Assembly: GCF_038051925.1 (NCBI RefSeq)
Contig: NZ_CP150634.1
Location: 3,790,300-3,854,299 of the forward strand
Source: Methylotuvimicrobium sp. KM2
Lineage (GTDB): Bacteria > Pseudomonadota > Gammaproteobacteria > Methylococcales > Methylomonadaceae
Direction of reading: 5' to 3'
Length of the DNA: 64,000 nucleotides
Part shown: positions 37,571-48,400 of the stretch, piece after piece
How the letters are laid out: every line of letters starts with the position of its first letter
Position numbering within the stretch: position 1 is the stretch's first letter
Notes under the pieces: generated by a model
Seen by the model: the letters and a program-made list of their open reading frames with translations, nothing else
Databases searched by the model: none
What the model was told of the DNA's origin: nothing
Made by a program: the position numbers and the translations under genes

Positions 37571-38242
37571 TTACTCTTGCGGGATACGATAACCGCGCCC
37601 GCGCAATGTTTCGATCGGCTTACTTGTCCCGTCGGGATCAAGCTTTTTTCTTAAACGACCAATAAAGACTTCGATCACATTACTATCCCGATCGAAATCC
37701 TCTTCATAGATATGTTCAGTCAATACCGACTTTGATATGACTTCGCCTTTACGAAACATCAGGTACTCAAGCACTTTGTATTCAAACGCGGTCAATTCGA
37801 GCCTCTCGCCGGATACCCTGACTTCTTGCGCGGCAGTATCCAACTCGATATTCGCGTGCTTTAAAACAGGATGGGCCTTGCCTCCGGAGCGCCTAATCAA
37901 GGCATTGAGACGAGCTAACAACTCTTCGTAATGAAAAGGCTTGACTAAATAATCATCGGCGCCGGCTTCAAGCCCTTCCACCTTTTCCTGCCAGCGGCTT
38001 CTTGCGGTCAAGATCAATATTGGAATTACCACCTCGTCTTTGCGCAAGCGTTTTATCAATTCGATGCCTGAAAAATCGGGAAGGCCTATATCGACGATGG
38101 CCGCATCGACCGGATATTCCTTACCCAAATAATAACCGTCACTGCCTTTATTAGCCGTATCAACGGCAAAGCCCTTATCGGTCAAAAATTTTTTGATTTG
38201 TTCGCACAGAATTAATTCGTCTTCAACGACTAAAATACGCAT
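37571..38242 (-). CDS. OmpR/PhoP-type response regulator, no cognate kinase nearby
   Basis: 223 aa. Receiver domain with acidic pocket VEDE and phospho-acceptor D51 (AAIVDIGLPDFSG), T-loop ILTARS and conserved K in VKPFHYEEL. The C-terminal winged helix (about 130-220) has ELTAFEYKVLEYLMFRKGEV and RLRKKLDPDG, most like PhoP/QseB. ATG 38242. Such regulators normally sit next to a histidine kinase; here a repeat and radA follow, so the kinase was lost or lies elsewhere. A PepSY protein is encoded upstream on the same strand, a frequent companion in PhoPQ-like operons. Confidence 0.88.
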   Translation of the reverse strand: MRILVVEDELILCEQIKKFLTDKGFAVDTANKGSDGYYLGKEYPVDAAIVDIGLPDFSGIELIKRLRKDEVVIPILILTARSRWQEKVEGLEAGADDYLVKPFHYEELLARLNALIRRSGGKAHPVLKHANIELDTAAQEVRVSGERLELTAFEYKVLEYLMFRKGEVISKSVLTEHIYEEDFDRDSNVIEVFIGRLRKKLDPDGTSKPIETLRGRGYRIPQE

Positions 38243-38293
38243 CGGTCACTTCCTTTTAGGATCGAGTATGAAAAAACTTCGATAACTGCAGGA

Positions 38294-38486
38294 AGGGGGT
38301 TCGGTGGCTCGATTGACAGGTGTCGGCGGCAGGGCAGATTTTTGCTCCTGCAAAATCTGCATTCATGCCATCCTTGGCATTCAGATGCCGCCGTCAAGCC
38401 TACATGGACGTATTCACGGCGCCCTGTGCGAGTCACTGTACCGCAGCAAAGCCTACTACTTGTAGAAGTCATTTTGTGCATGCTCC
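38294..38486. repeat. Family E element ending at the PepSY stop codon
   Basis: Starts GGAAGGGGGTTCGGTGGCTC and ends TGCATGCTCC, directly before the TTA (TAA on minus) stop of the PepSY gene. Contains an F hairpin at 38335-38362. The copy at 40531-40683 has the same two boundaries relative to its flanking genes. Confidence 0.75.
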
Positions 38487-38753
38487 TTACCTATCCCTAC
38501 CTAATAATCGCCCTGTTTCGGCATCGATACGCTGATATTGTATTCTGCCGTCGGGTGTCAGGATTTTGATGACATGAACCTTTCGGCCTTCAATCGATTC
38601 GGTTTTAGCCCCCAGCACTTTGACTCTGCTATCCTGACGAACTTGCTTGGTCGCTTCATCCAAACTTACCATCGCGACCATAAATTCGCCCCCGAATGAA
38701 ACAGAGACAGGTAATAATGCGGTCATCAATACCACTTTGATTAAATTTGTCAT
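38487..38753 (-). CDS. Small exported PepSY-domain protein
   Basis: 88 aa with a signal peptide (MTNLIKVVLMTALLPVSVSFG) and one PepSY domain: SLDEATKQVRQDSRVKVLGA, then VHVIKILTPDGRIQYQRIDAETGRLL. Periplasmic PepSY proteins are often encoded with PhoP-type two-component systems and may modulate sensing or protease activity. Here the response regulator is next on the same strand, separated by an E repeat of about 190 bp. ATG 38753. Confidence 0.82.
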   Translation of the reverse strand: MTNLIKVVLMTALLPVSVSFGGEFMVAMVSLDEATKQVRQDSRVKVLGAKTESIEGRKVHVIKILTPDGRIQYQRIDAETGRLLGRDR

Positions 38754-38862
38754 TGCTAATCCAGCACCTTAAATTAATATTCGCATTTTGCCTTAAAAGC
38801 GACCAAGGCAATGAAGTAGACCGAGCTTAAAGGGTTCATCTGAACCCTTACTGAATAAAAGG

Positions 38863-39846
38863 TTATTGAATCAGCATTTTTTCGCTAAAGATGCCTAGCG
38901 ACTTACCGAACGACGCACCGATTCTACCCGCCAACTTATCGAGTAAGCGCTCGGGCGGCGTAAAATTAACCAATTTTTCGGCGCCGATAACATGCTTGGC
39001 AACATAATTTGCACTACCGAAATCGTCGGCCAGGCCCAATTCAACCCCTTCTTTCCCGGTCCAAACCATACCGGAAAATATCAAGTCAGTCTCCTTTAAA
39101 CGTGTTCCTCGCCCTTCTTTTACCGCATCGATAAATTGCTGGTGCACTTGACCGAGCAATTTCTGCATGTGCTGAATTTCTTCTTCATCTACCGGTAAAA
39201 AAGGGTCAAGCATTCCTTTATGTTCCCCGGACGTTAGTAAACGCCGCTCTACCCCCAGCTTATCGAGCGTATCGACAAAACCGAAACCGTTCATCAACAC
39301 GCCGATCGAACCGATCAGGCTGGCTTGATTCACATAAATTTTATCGGCTGCCGAAGCGACGTAATAGCCGCCGGACGCACAGATATCCCCCACGACCGAT
39401 ATAATCGGCAAGTCGGGATATTCTTTCTTCAATTCCCTGATTTCATGAAAGATATAGTCCGATTGCACAGGGCTCCCGCCCGGTGAATTGACATTCAGAA
39501 TGATGCCGCGCGTGCTATTGTCTTTCGCGGCTTGACGCAACCCTTTGATAATGCGGCTCGCATTGGCATCCTTATCCTCGGCAATCATGCCGACCACATC
39601 GATCACCGCGGTATGCCCCTTAATATCCAACCCCATCCCAATGTCGTCCTTCCACTTTGGAAACATAATTGCCGCAAAAATGGCAACCAAATACAAAAAA
39701 GTCAGCATTTTGAAAAAAATGCCCCAGCGCCTTGCCCTTCTTTGTTCCGTTATCGCCGCAAAAGCTAATTTTTCTATCGTTTCCCGTTCCCAACCGTCTT
39801 TCCGTTCCGATTTAGAAACGGCCTGGCTGTCATTATTGCTTTCCAC
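38863..39846 (-). CDS. sppA: Signal peptide peptidase SppA, short form
   Basis: A Ser/Lys membrane protease that degrades cleaved signal peptides. 327 aa, the 36-kDa form rather than the double-length E. coli enzyme. One TM helix near residues 42-62 (WGIFFKMLTFLYLVAIFAAI). Catalytic serine in GDICASGGYYVAS; ILNVNSPGGSP binds substrate; SLIGSIGVLM and SGEHKGMLDPF carry the downstream conserved residues with the general-base lysine. ATG 39846. It follows the phosphatase gene after 9 bp, on the same strand. Confidence 0.93.
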   Translation of the reverse strand: MESNNDSQAVSKSERKDGWERETIEKLAFAAITEQRRARRWGIFFKMLTFLYLVAIFAAIMFPKWKDDIGMGLDIKGHTAVIDVVGMIAEDKDANASRIIKGLRQAAKDNSTRGIILNVNSPGGSPVQSDYIFHEIRELKKEYPDLPIISVVGDICASGGYYVASAADKIYVNQASLIGSIGVLMNGFGFVDTLDKLGVERRLLTSGEHKGMLDPFLPVDEEEIQHMQKLLGQVHQQFIDAVKEGRGTRLKETDLIFSGMVWTGKEGVELGLADDFGSANYVAKHVIGAEKLVNFTPPERLLDKLAGRIGASFGKSLGIFSEKMLIQ

Positions 39847-39855
39847 TTGTTAACC

Positions 39856-40509
39856 TCAAATAAATTCCAGTAATTGTGATGTTTGTGCCAAATTAAATAA
39901 AGGGTCGTATTGCCGCAACAGTTCCGGACTATGCGCCCCGCAAGCAACGGCCGCCGAAACAATGCCCGCATTACGAGCCATTTGCAAATCATGAATCGAA
40001 TCGCCGACCATCAAGGCTCGTTCGGTCGGAATTTCGAGGCGATCGATGATTTCTTGCAACATGACAGGAGCCGGTTTGGATGCGGTTTCGTCGGCGCAAC
40101 GAGTGATGTCGAACAAATGTTCGGTACCGGTTTGCACGAGAGCCTTTTGCAAGCCTTTCCGCCCCTTTCCGGTAGCCACCGCCAACCGATAGCCACTCGC
40201 TCTCAGGATATTTAGCATATCGAACACACCTTTAAACAAATCGGCTCGGCTCAGCTGTTTGGCAAAGAAAGCCTGACCATAATGCTCGATAAACGTATTC
40301 CTGGCGTCATTATCGGCTTCCGGGAACAGCTGGCGCACAGCATTATCGATGCTCAATCCGATAACATCCTTTGCCACTTGATCCTCAGGCACCTCAAAAC
40401 GACATCGAACAGCAGCATTCTGCAAACAATGCACGATCCAATCGATCGTATTGACCAGTGTTCCATCCCAATCAAAAATAATCAAATCAAAGCGTTTAGG
40501 AACGAACAT
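39856..40509 (-). CDS. gph: HAD-family phosphatase (phosphoglycolate phosphatase-like)
   Basis: 217 aa from ATG 40509 (a TTG just before it is in frame). HAD motifs: I DLIIFDWDGTLVNT with the nucleophile Asp, II AVATGKG, III KPAPVMLQEI, IV MVGDSIHDLQMA. The cap insertion after motif I makes it a subfamily IA enzyme of the Gph/PgmB type. Substrate is not certain: phosphoglycolate, a pyrimidine nucleotide or other sugar phosphate is possible. In many gammaproteobacteria a gph-like gene follows rluC and precedes sppA, exactly as here, so it is probably the conserved RluC-neighbour phosphatase. Confidence 0.85.
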   Translation of the reverse strand: MFVPKRFDLIIFDWDGTLVNTIDWIVHCLQNAAVRCRFEVPEDQVAKDVIGLSIDNAVRQLFPEADNDARNTFIEHYGQAFFAKQLSRADLFKGVFDMLNILRASGYRLAVATGKGRKGLQKALVQTGTEHLFDITRCADETASKPAPVMLQEIIDRLEIPTERALMVGDSIHDLQMARNAGIVSAAVACGAHSPELLRQYDPLFNLAQTSQLLEFI

Positions 40510-40530
40510 CAAACAACTTTTTCAAATGTT

Positions 40531-40683
40531 GGAAGGGGGGGCGGTGGCTCGATTGACAGGTGTCGGCGGCAACAGGGACAGCTGCCGTCAAGCCTACACG
40601 GATGTATTCACGGCGTCCTGTTAAGCGAGCCACCGAACCGCCACAAAGCTTACTGTTTCGAGAAGTTGTTATATGCATATTCC
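40531..40683. repeat. Family E element ending at the rluC stop codon
   Basis: Starts GGAAGGGGGGGCGGTGGCTC and ends TGCATATTCC directly before the rluC stop (TTA on plus). The outer ends are inverted: GGTGGCTCGATTGACAGG versus CCTGTTAAGCGAGCCACC. The F hairpin is missing here. Confidence 0.75.
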
Positions 40684-41643
40684 TTAGTCATCATTATTAT
40701 TGTTAATCAATGCTTCCATTAGCTTCGGCACGGGCGCGGTAATCTGCAATCGTTGACCGGTAACAGGGTGGACGAATTCCAATCGGTAAGCGTGCAAAAA
40801 CATTCGCTTAAAACCCAATTTTTTGAACGCCTTATTAACGTCGAAGTCGCCATAACGCTCGTCGCCGATGATGGGATGGCCTAGCCAGGCGGCATGAACA
40901 CGAATCTGATGCGTTCGTCCTGTCTTAGGTGACGCTTCGACCAAAGTCGCATTGGGCAATAGCTTAATGCGTCGGAAAAAAGTTTCGGCTTCTTTTCCCG
41001 ATCGACTCACTTCGACCATACGCTCTCCGCCTTTGTTGACATTTTTTTGCAACGGGGCTGTAACCACCAATTTTTTTCGCGCCCAACGACCCGCCAAAAC
41101 GGCCAAATAGGTTTTTTGAATATCGTCGCCGCGAAACAGTTCATGCAGTTTTCGCAAAGCACTCCTTTTCTTCGCAATCAATAAACAACCGGAAGTATCC
41201 CTGTCCAAGCGGTGCACCAACTCTAGAAACGGCGCAGCAGGCCTTATTTGCCTGAGCCCTTCGATGACCGCAGAATCCAGTCCGCTACCGCCATGCACGG
41301 CAAAGCCGGACGGCTTATTGAGCACCAACAGCACATCGTCTTCATACAAAATGTCATGTTCTAGACTGTGTCTTAATGATTGCGGCACAAATGCATCATT
41401 TTCGGTCTCGGCAACGCGTATTGGCGGAATCCTGACGACATCGCCCTCCTTCAAGCGATATTTCACATCCACACGACCCTTATTCACGCGCACCTCGCCC
41501 TTTCGAACAATCCGATAAATCCGGCTCTTAGGCACGCCTTTCAGCTTGGCAATCAAAAAGTTATCAAGCCGCTGATCGCAGTTTTCCTCAAAAACTTCAA
41601 TAAATTGAACGCCCGAATGCGTTTCTTGCTGTACTGATTTCAT
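40684..41643 (-). CDS. rluC: 23S rRNA pseudouridine synthase, RluC/RluD family
   Basis: 319 aa. N-terminal S4 RNA-binding domain (RLDNFLIAKLKGVPKSRIYR), then the RluA-type catalytic domain with LVHRLDRDTSGCLLIAKKR, where the Asp of RLD is catalytic, and PKTGRTHQIRVHAAWLGHPI. RluC (955/2504/2580 sites) fits best from the gene order rne divergent, rluC, phosphatase, sppA, which mirrors other gammaproteobacteria. ATG 41643. Confidence 0.92.
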   Translation of the reverse strand: MKSVQQETHSGVQFIEVFEENCDQRLDNFLIAKLKGVPKSRIYRIVRKGEVRVNKGRVDVKYRLKEGDVVRIPPIRVAETENDAFVPQSLRHSLEHDILYEDDVLLVLNKPSGFAVHGGSGLDSAVIEGLRQIRPAAPFLELVHRLDRDTSGCLLIAKKRSALRKLHELFRGDDIQKTYLAVLAGRWARKKLVVTAPLQKNVNKGGERMVEVSRSGKEAETFFRRIKLLPNATLVEASPKTGRTHQIRVHAAWLGHPIIGDERYGDFDVNKAFKKLGFKRMFLHAYRLEFVHPVTGQRLQITAPVPKLMEALINNNNDD

Positions 41644-42147
41644 CGAATAATGATACCAGTATATTTTATGACATGATTCTTTAAATTGATGAGTGCCGTT
41701 AACATTGATATATTAGGCCAGTTTATACAACTAAAATAAACGCTCCGTCCGCCTTATGCGATTAGGAGCCCTAAAAAATTATTCGCTGACCAGTTACTAA
41801 ACGACTGTTCAGTCATTGGAATTTTGGGTTTTATCGTTCGACCCGTGATGAGCGAAATATAATAATTCCTGTTTAGGAAGGATTTTACAAGAAGACAGGC
41901 TTGCGCACACCTATTCGCATCGAATAAATCATGCTGAATAAACAATGCAAATTCTTTTGCTTTTCATAACTTAAACGAATGAACGAAAGCAAGCGAGACC
42001 GCCAATCATAGGACGGCACACCCCCCCGTCCCGGCCCTAAAAGCCGCGGCATCGTAACAGCCCATACGAAGGTCTAACGCCGATGCGCAACCTGAAAGTC
42101 TTAAAAAAATTCTAAACATGGGACAGGAATAATCAAGGATACCTTAA
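41644..42147. promoter_or_regulatory. rluC/rne divergent intergenic region, long rne leader
   Basis: About 500 bp with no gene and no repeat. In E. coli the rne leader is about 360 nt and feeds back on RNase E levels through a hairpin; the length and GC-rich CCGTCCCGGCCC-type structures near 42030 here suggest a comparable leader. I did not resolve a specific fold, so this is inference from position. Confidence 0.4.
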
Positions 42148-44337
42148 ATGAAAAGAATGCTTATCAATGCCACGCAACCTGAAGAACTGCGTGTCGCTTT
42201 GGTAGATGGTCAAAAACTTTACGATTTTGACATTGAAGTCCCTTCAAAAGAACAAAAAAAGTCAAACATTTACAAAGGCATTATTACCCGTATCGAACCC
42301 AGCCTAGAAGCCGCTTTCGTGAATTACGGCTCCGAAAAACACGGCTTTTTACCCTTTAAAGAAATCGCTCCGAACTTCCGGCAACGCGCGGAAGGCGACA
42401 CCTCCGAAGGCGGACGCGCATCGATCAAAGATCAAATCAAGGAAGGCCAAGAAATCGTCGTTCAAATCGAAAAAGAAGAACGCGGAAACAAAGGCGCGGC
42501 ATTAACCACCTACATCAGCCTCGCCGGAACCTATTTGGTATTGATGCCGAACAACCCGAAAGCCGGCGGTATTTCCAGGCGCATTGAAGGCGATACGCGA
42601 AATGAATTGCGTGAAGTCATGGCGGCATTGGAGATTCCCGACACCATGGGTTTGATCGTCCGTACCGCCGGTTGCGGCAAGAGCGCCGAGGAACTGCAAT
42701 GGGACTTGAATTATCTATTGCAACTATGGGAAGCGATCGAACGTTCGGCTAGCGAGCACTCGGCCCCTTTTTTGATATTCCAAGAAAGCAATGTCATCAT
42801 CAGAGCCCTGCGCGACCATCTACGCGGCAACATTGATGAAATCCTAATCGACAAGGAAGAAGCATTCCACCTGGTGCAAAAGTTTTTGAAACAGGTCATG
42901 CCGCACTTTTTGTCTAAAGCGAAACTCTATCAGGATTCGGTACCGTTGTTTAGTCGCTATCAAATCGAATCGCAAATCGAAATCGCCTACGGACGCGAAG
43001 TATCGCTGCCATCCGGCGGCTCGATCGTGATCGATCATACCGAAGCATTGACCTCGATCGATATTAACTCGGCACGCGCGACCAAAGGCAGCGACATCGA
43101 AGAAACCGCTTTGAACACCAACCTTGAAGCCGCCGATGAAATCGCTCGTCAGTTACGGCTTCGCGATTTGGGCGGTTTGTTCGTGATCGACTTCATCGAT
43201 ATGATGGCCAATAAAAATCAACGCGCGGTCGAAAACCGCTTACGCGATGCGTTAAAAATCGATCGCGCTCGTATACAAACCAGCCGTATTTCGCGATTCG
43301 GCTTGCTGGAAATGTCTAGACAGCGGCTTCGACCTTCGCTAGGAGAATCCACGCAACTAATCTGCCCACGCTGTAAAGGCCAAGGAACGATCCGTAATGT
43401 CGAATCGGTCGCATTGGCAGTGCTGCGCGTACTGGAAGAAGAAGCGATGAAACCCGGCACCGAAAAAGTCATCGCGCATTTGCCGATCGAAAGCGCGACT
43501 TTCCTGCTCAATGAAAAGCGGCCAGCTATCGAATTGATCGAGTCTCGATTAAAAGTCGGCATCGTGATTCTGCCGAGCAAACACCTGGAAACGCCGGCTT
43601 ACACGATAGACCGAATCAAAGCCAAGGATGCGATCGAGGAAAAACCTAGCTATTTACAAATCAAGGAAGAAGATATTCCGCTTCCTGAGTTCGCGCAACA
43701 GATCAAGCCCAAAGCCGAACAAGCGGCTATTAAAGAATTTCTACCCGATGCGCCTGCGCCGGTACAAAATCGCAATACCTCGGCCAGCCTGATTAAGCGC
43801 TTTTGGCAAAAATTGGTCGGCGGTAAAGAAGAAACGACAGCCACACCCCAGCCAGCCAAAAAACAGGAACGAAAAGAAGGCGAAGAAAGAACGCAGGGCA
43901 AAAAACGCGATAACAAACGTGGACCGGGAAGTCGAAGTAACCGACCTAAAAGGCCCGCCAATAAGCGTGAAACAAAACCTGACGAACAGAAAGAGACCAT
44001 TACTGAAGAAGTCGCTCAACAATCGGTTGAGCCGGACAAAACGACGAATGAAGCTGTCGAACAACCGGTAAAAAAATCGCCATCCAGAAATGGAAGAAGA
44101 GGCCCGAATAGACGTCGTCCTCGGAACCCGAATTACCGAAAACCGGAATCCTCACAACAGGACGAAACCAGCGGACCGAACGTTCCAACTCAAGCCGATG
44201 AAGGCCCGAAATCGGCAGAAGTGGTTAAAACACAAGACGAGAAGCCTCGCCGTGAACAAGACGCTACCGGCGCTAAACCGGACAACAATACCGACAGCAA
44301 ACCCGTTGTTAAATCCGAAAGCGAATCGGACGTCTAA
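42148..44337 (+). CDS. rne: Ribonuclease E, short form
   Basis: The main mRNA-decay endonuclease and degradosome scaffold. 729 aa (E. coli 1061). N-terminal S1 domain (about 35-125), 5' sensor and RNase H-like regions, then the DNase I-like catalytic part with [12 protein letters not shown] and [14 protein letters not shown] carrying the Mg2+-binding aspartates, and the zinc-link CPRCKGQGT. After about residue 500 the tail is short, highly charged and low in complexity ([14 protein letters not shown]), so the degradosome scaffold is reduced compared with E. coli. ATG 42148. It diverges from rluC. Confidence 0.95.
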   Translation: MKRMLINATQPEELRVALVDGQKLYDFDIEVPSKEQKKSNIYKGIITRIEPSLEAAFVNYGSEKHGFLPFKEIAPNFRQRAEGDTSEGGRASIKDQIKEGQEIVVQIEKEERGNKGAALTTYISLAGTYLVLMPNNPKAGGISRRIEGDTRNELREVMAALEIPDTMGLIVRTAGCGKSAEELQWDLNYLLQLWEAIERSASEHSAPFLIFQESNVIIRALRDHLRGNIDEILIDKEEAFHLVQKFLKQVMPHFLSKAKLYQDSVPLFSRYQIESQIEIAYGREVSLPSGGSIVIDHTEALTSIDINSARATKGSDIEETALNTNLEAADEIARQLRLRDLGGLFVIDFIDMMANKNQRAVENRLRDALKIDRARIQTSRISRFGLLEMSRQRLRPSLGESTQLICPRCKGQGTIRNVESVALAVLRVLEEEAMKPGTEKVIAHLPIESATFLLNEKRPAIELIESRLKVGIVILPSKHLETPAYTIDRIKAKDAIEEKPSYLQIKEEDIPLPEFAQQIKPKAEQAAIKEFLPDAPAPVQNRNTSASLIKRFWQKLVGGKEETTATPQPAKKQERKEGEERTQGKKRDNKRGPGSRSNRPKRPANKRETKPDEQKETITEEVAQQSVEPDKTTNEAVEQPVKKSPSRNGRRGPNRRRPRNPNYRKPESSQQDETSGPNVPTQADEGPKSAEVVKTQDEKPRREQDATGAKPDNNTDSKPVVKSESESDV

Positions 44338-44355
44338 ACATTAATCCCTTTTAAA

Positions 44356-44393
44356 CTCACGGTTGCCGGAACCAAAATAACGGCAACCGTGAG
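44356..44393 (+). terminator. Hairpin after rne
   Basis: CTCACGGTTGCCG and CGGCAACCGTGAG form a perfect 13-bp stem with a 12-nt loop, 18 bp after the rne stop. No U-run follows; it may terminate with Rho or protect the 3' end. Confidence 0.55.
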
Positions 44394-44444
44394 GCCTACA
44401 GAAGGAACCCCATGAAATTCTCTCGCTATTTCAGTCAAAAAACA

Positions 44445-45257
44445 TCACCCAATAACCCGCTTGGCTAAAATACCGACCAATAACCCGCCCATCAAATAAC
44501 CTATCGCCATTTCGGACATCGCTAACAGTTTTTGCAGAGAACCGACCGGTACGATATCGCCATAACCGACCGTCGTAAATGTCGTCAGTGAAAAATACAG
44601 ACAGTCCAAAAACGAGCGATCCATCAAACCCCAAAAAATTGCAGCATAAGCTAACACGAAACCCACAACCCATAGCGCATATCGCGAAAATGAACGACCA
44701 TAATCGCAGGACCAGCGTAAAAAACAGGCGAATACCGGATAATGCCTATCCAATTGCTGAATACGTTGCTGCGACAAGGCTAAATCATATAACAAGGTTG
44801 CCAACGTAAAGTTGACTGCATGCAAATTGACGCCTAAAAAACGCGTGGAACTATTGAAACGCACATTGTCGAGCAAAGCCCTATTAAGTACGGCAAAATC
44901 GAATCGCGCACCGGAAATATCGCTCTCCGACAAATAACTGTCGGATAAATTACTGTAGGACAAATCAGCGCCGGACAAATCGGCATAAAAGAAGTCGATG
45001 TTCGACAGATCGAGTTTCGACAATTCGGCATTCGGCAAAGGAATACCGCGCAAGTCAAACTGGCCGGCAAACTTGCCGACATGACGCTCCAACGTCTCGC
45101 GCGACCAGCGTCCAGCATTTAAGCTATTCAATACACCGAGTCCTGTTGGTTTACGCCAACGCCCGCGCAAGGTTTCCTTCTCCAAGTTGGCGAAATGCTT
45201 CCATTCCAAACTATCCTTATCGCTAATGTCGACCGTAGGTCCAATAAATTCATTCAT
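44445..45257 (-). CDS. Two-TM potassium channel with pentapeptide-repeat N-terminus
   Basis: 270 aa. Residues about 70-125 are pentapeptide repeats of A(D/N)LSx type (FYADLSGADLSYSNLSDSYL), which fold as a right-handed beta-helix. The C-terminal half is an Ion_trans_2 pore module: TM1 YALWVVGFVLAYAAIFWGLM, a pore helix with filter TTVGYGDI, and TM2 MAIGYLMGGLLVGILAK. The GYG filter means potassium selectivity is likely. The pentapeptide part may be a cytosolic regulator. The ATG at 45257 follows a heptamer-array gap and dnaE on the same strand. Confidence 0.88.
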   Translation of the reverse strand: MNEFIGPTVDISDKDSLEWKHFANLEKETLRGRWRKPTGLGVLNSLNAGRWSRETLERHVGKFAGQFDLRGIPLPNAELSKLDLSNIDFFYADLSGADLSYSNLSDSYLSESDISGARFDFAVLNRALLDNVRFNSSTRFLGVNLHAVNFTLATLLYDLALSQQRIQQLDRHYPVFACFLRWSCDYGRSFSRYALWVVGFVLAYAAIFWGLMDRSFLDCLYFSLTTFTTVGYGDIVPVGSLQKLLAMSEMAIGYLMGGLLVGILAKRVIG

Positions 45258-45303
45258 GCATGAATCATAACAAAATCAAAATAACACTAAAACCCCGAAC
45301 ACA

Positions 45304-45379
<76 letters not shown>

Positions 45380-45428
45380 ATGATTCGGAGTTTAAACTAC
45401 TTGTCAAGTTCTAATTTCCCCTTTCCCC

Positions 45429-48400
45429 TCACCTATATCTAACCTCAACAGCATCCGCCCCCAGCAAACGCTTTAACCGCAAGACCAATTCATCCGAAGG
45501 ATGCACGCGCCATTCATCGCCGAATTGTAGCGATGACTTGGCTGTTGCGGAACGATAAGCAAGTACAATAGGGCAAGAACCACCCTTAAACGGTTGCAGC
45601 GTATCATCGAGCTTATCGACGAACGACTTTGCATCGCGCTGTTCATTCGTATTCGCCCACTGCAACGAAAGACATCGGGCATATTGATTCCGTGCGTCTT
45701 CGATACTGTATAGTTTATCGACCGTCAATCTCAGCATGCCGCTAAAATCGTCAATCGCAACACCGCCCTCTGCGACCAGCAAGGCATCCTTAGACAATAA
45801 ATCGCGGTATCTTTCGTAACTGTCGCCGAAAATTGCCAATTCAAGACGGCCGGACCGATCATCCAAGGTCGCAAACCCCATCGTTTTGCCGTTTTTATTT
45901 TGCCGCGTCCGTAATTCCACGACTAGTCCTGCGGTGCGCGCCTCCATTTTTCCTCGCGTGCGCTCAACATCACCCAAGATCTTACCAATCTTGCCATGCA
46001 CGATATGCTTCAATTCCGATTCATATTGCGTAATCGGATGTCCGGTCAAGAACAAGCCCAAGGTCTGCTTTTCGGCGGCCAATCGCTCCGATTCGGTCCA
46101 AGGCTCGGCTTGAGTCGTATAGACGTCCTCCTGTATCCTGTCGTCCTCATCGGGCATGCCCAAACCGAACAAGTCGTTTTGTCCGGTTTGGGCCATCTTG
46201 CCGTACTGTTCGGCCACCCGTAATGCAATTGGCAATTCCGCCAAATGCGCCGCTCGATTGGCATCAATCCGATCGAACGCACCCGCCCGAATCAAGGCCT
46301 CAAGCACACGACGATTGACCTTCCTCAAATCAACGCGCTTGCATAAATCGTACAGCCCTGCGTAAGATCCGTTAGCTTCGCGTTCTTTTAATAAATCCTC
46401 GATCGCGGATTCGCCGACCCCCTTGATTGCACCGATTCCATACACGATTTGACCTTTGTCGTTGACCGTGAAACGATAATTCGATTCGTTGAGATCGGGC
46501 GGGCAAATAGCCAATTTCATTTCGCGGCATTCTTCAATCAACACCACGACTTTATCGGTATTGTCCATATCGGAAGACAGCACCGCCGCCATAAACTCAG
46601 CCGGATAATGCGCCTTCAGCCAGGCGGTTTGATAAGCGACCAAGGCATAGGCTGCCGAATGCGATTTGTTGAAACCGTAGCCGGCAAACTTTTCCATCAA
46701 ATCGAAGATATAAGTCGCGACGCTTTCCTCGATGTTATTCGCGACCGCACCTTCTGTGAAAATTTCGCGCTGCTTGGCCATCTCCTCGGGTTTTTTCTTA
46801 CCCATCGCGCGGCGCAGCATGTCCGCACCGCCGAGGGTATAGCCGGCCAGTTCACGAGCGATCTGCATGACCTGCTCTTGATACAAAATAACGCCGTTAG
46901 TCGATTTAAGAATCGGCTCCAGCATGGGATGGGCATATTCGGCTTTCGCGCCGTGCTTGACGTTGATGTAATCGTCGACCATGCCGGACTCGAGCGGACC
47001 GGGCCGAAACAAAGCCACCAAGGCGATGATATCGTCGAAACAATCGGGCTTGAGCTTTTTGATCAACTCTTTCATGCCGCGCGATTCCAACTGAAACACC
47101 GCGGTCGTCTGCGCTTTCTTCAATAATTCATAGGAGGCCGAATCGTCGCGCGGAATCGTGCTAATATCGACGATAGCCTCGCCTATTTGCTGCTTCTTTA
47201 GGTTAATCGTCTCGAGTGCCCAATCGATGATCGTCAGGGTTCGAAGCCCCAAAAAGTCGAACTTGACCAGACCAACCGCCTCGACATCATCCTTGTCGAA
47301 CTGCGTGACCAGGTTGCCGCCGCCCTGCTCGCAATAAAGCGGCGTAAAATCGGTCAACTTGGTCGGCGAAATCACTACCCCTCCGGCATGTTTACCGGCA
47401 TTACGCGAAACCCCCTCGAGCGATCTCGCCATATCGATCAGCGTTTTGACTTCCTCTTCAGTCTCATACAACTGCTTGAGATCGGGGCTATCCTGCAGCG
47501 CCTTAGTCAGCGTCATGCCTATTTCGAAAGGAATCAGTTTTGCCAAGCGGTCGACGAAGCCGTAGGAAAAACCAAGCACTCGACCGACATCGCGCACGAC
47601 CGCTTTTGCCGCCATCGAACCATAGGTAATGATCTGCGCGACATGGTCGCGACCATAATGACGCGCGACATAGTCGATAACCTCATCGCGCCGGTCCATA
47701 CAGAAATCGACGTCGAAGTCGGGCATCGAAACCCGCTCCGGATTCAAGAAGCGTTCGAATAAAAGATCGAATTCGATCGGATCGAGGTCGGTAATTTTCA
47801 AGACATAAGCTACCAGCGAGCCGGCGCCAGACCCCCTGCCCGGTCCAACCGGAATCGCGTTGTTCTTGGCCCATTGAATAAAGTCGGCAACGATCAGAAA
47901 GTAACCGGGAAAGCCCATCTGCGTAATCACTTTCAACTCGGTCTCGAGCCTGTCGTAATAAACCCGGCGGTTCTCTTCTTCGCTACCGGAACCGAAAGCC
48001 GGGTGTTGTTGAAGGCGCTCTTCGAGTCCCTGACGGGACACTTCGATCAGATAGTCATCGATCGTCATGCCTTCCGGAACCGGAAAGTCGGGCAAATAAT
48101 TTTCGCCTAGCGTCAGCTCCAGATTACAACGCTTGGCGATTTCGACCGAATTTTCCAAGGCTTCCGGGATATCGGCAAACAGCCCCTGCATTTCTTCACC
48201 GCTACGCAGATATTGCTGATTGGTGTAATCTTTCGGCCGCCGATTGTCATCTAAAACCCGTCCTTGATGAATACACACCCTGACTTCATGCGCATCGAAA
48301 TCCTCCGGACGAATAAATCGGACATCATTGGTCGCGACGACCGGCAGCTCCATTTGTTGAGCCAAATCGACAGCCGCCGCCACATAGCGTTCTTCCTCGG

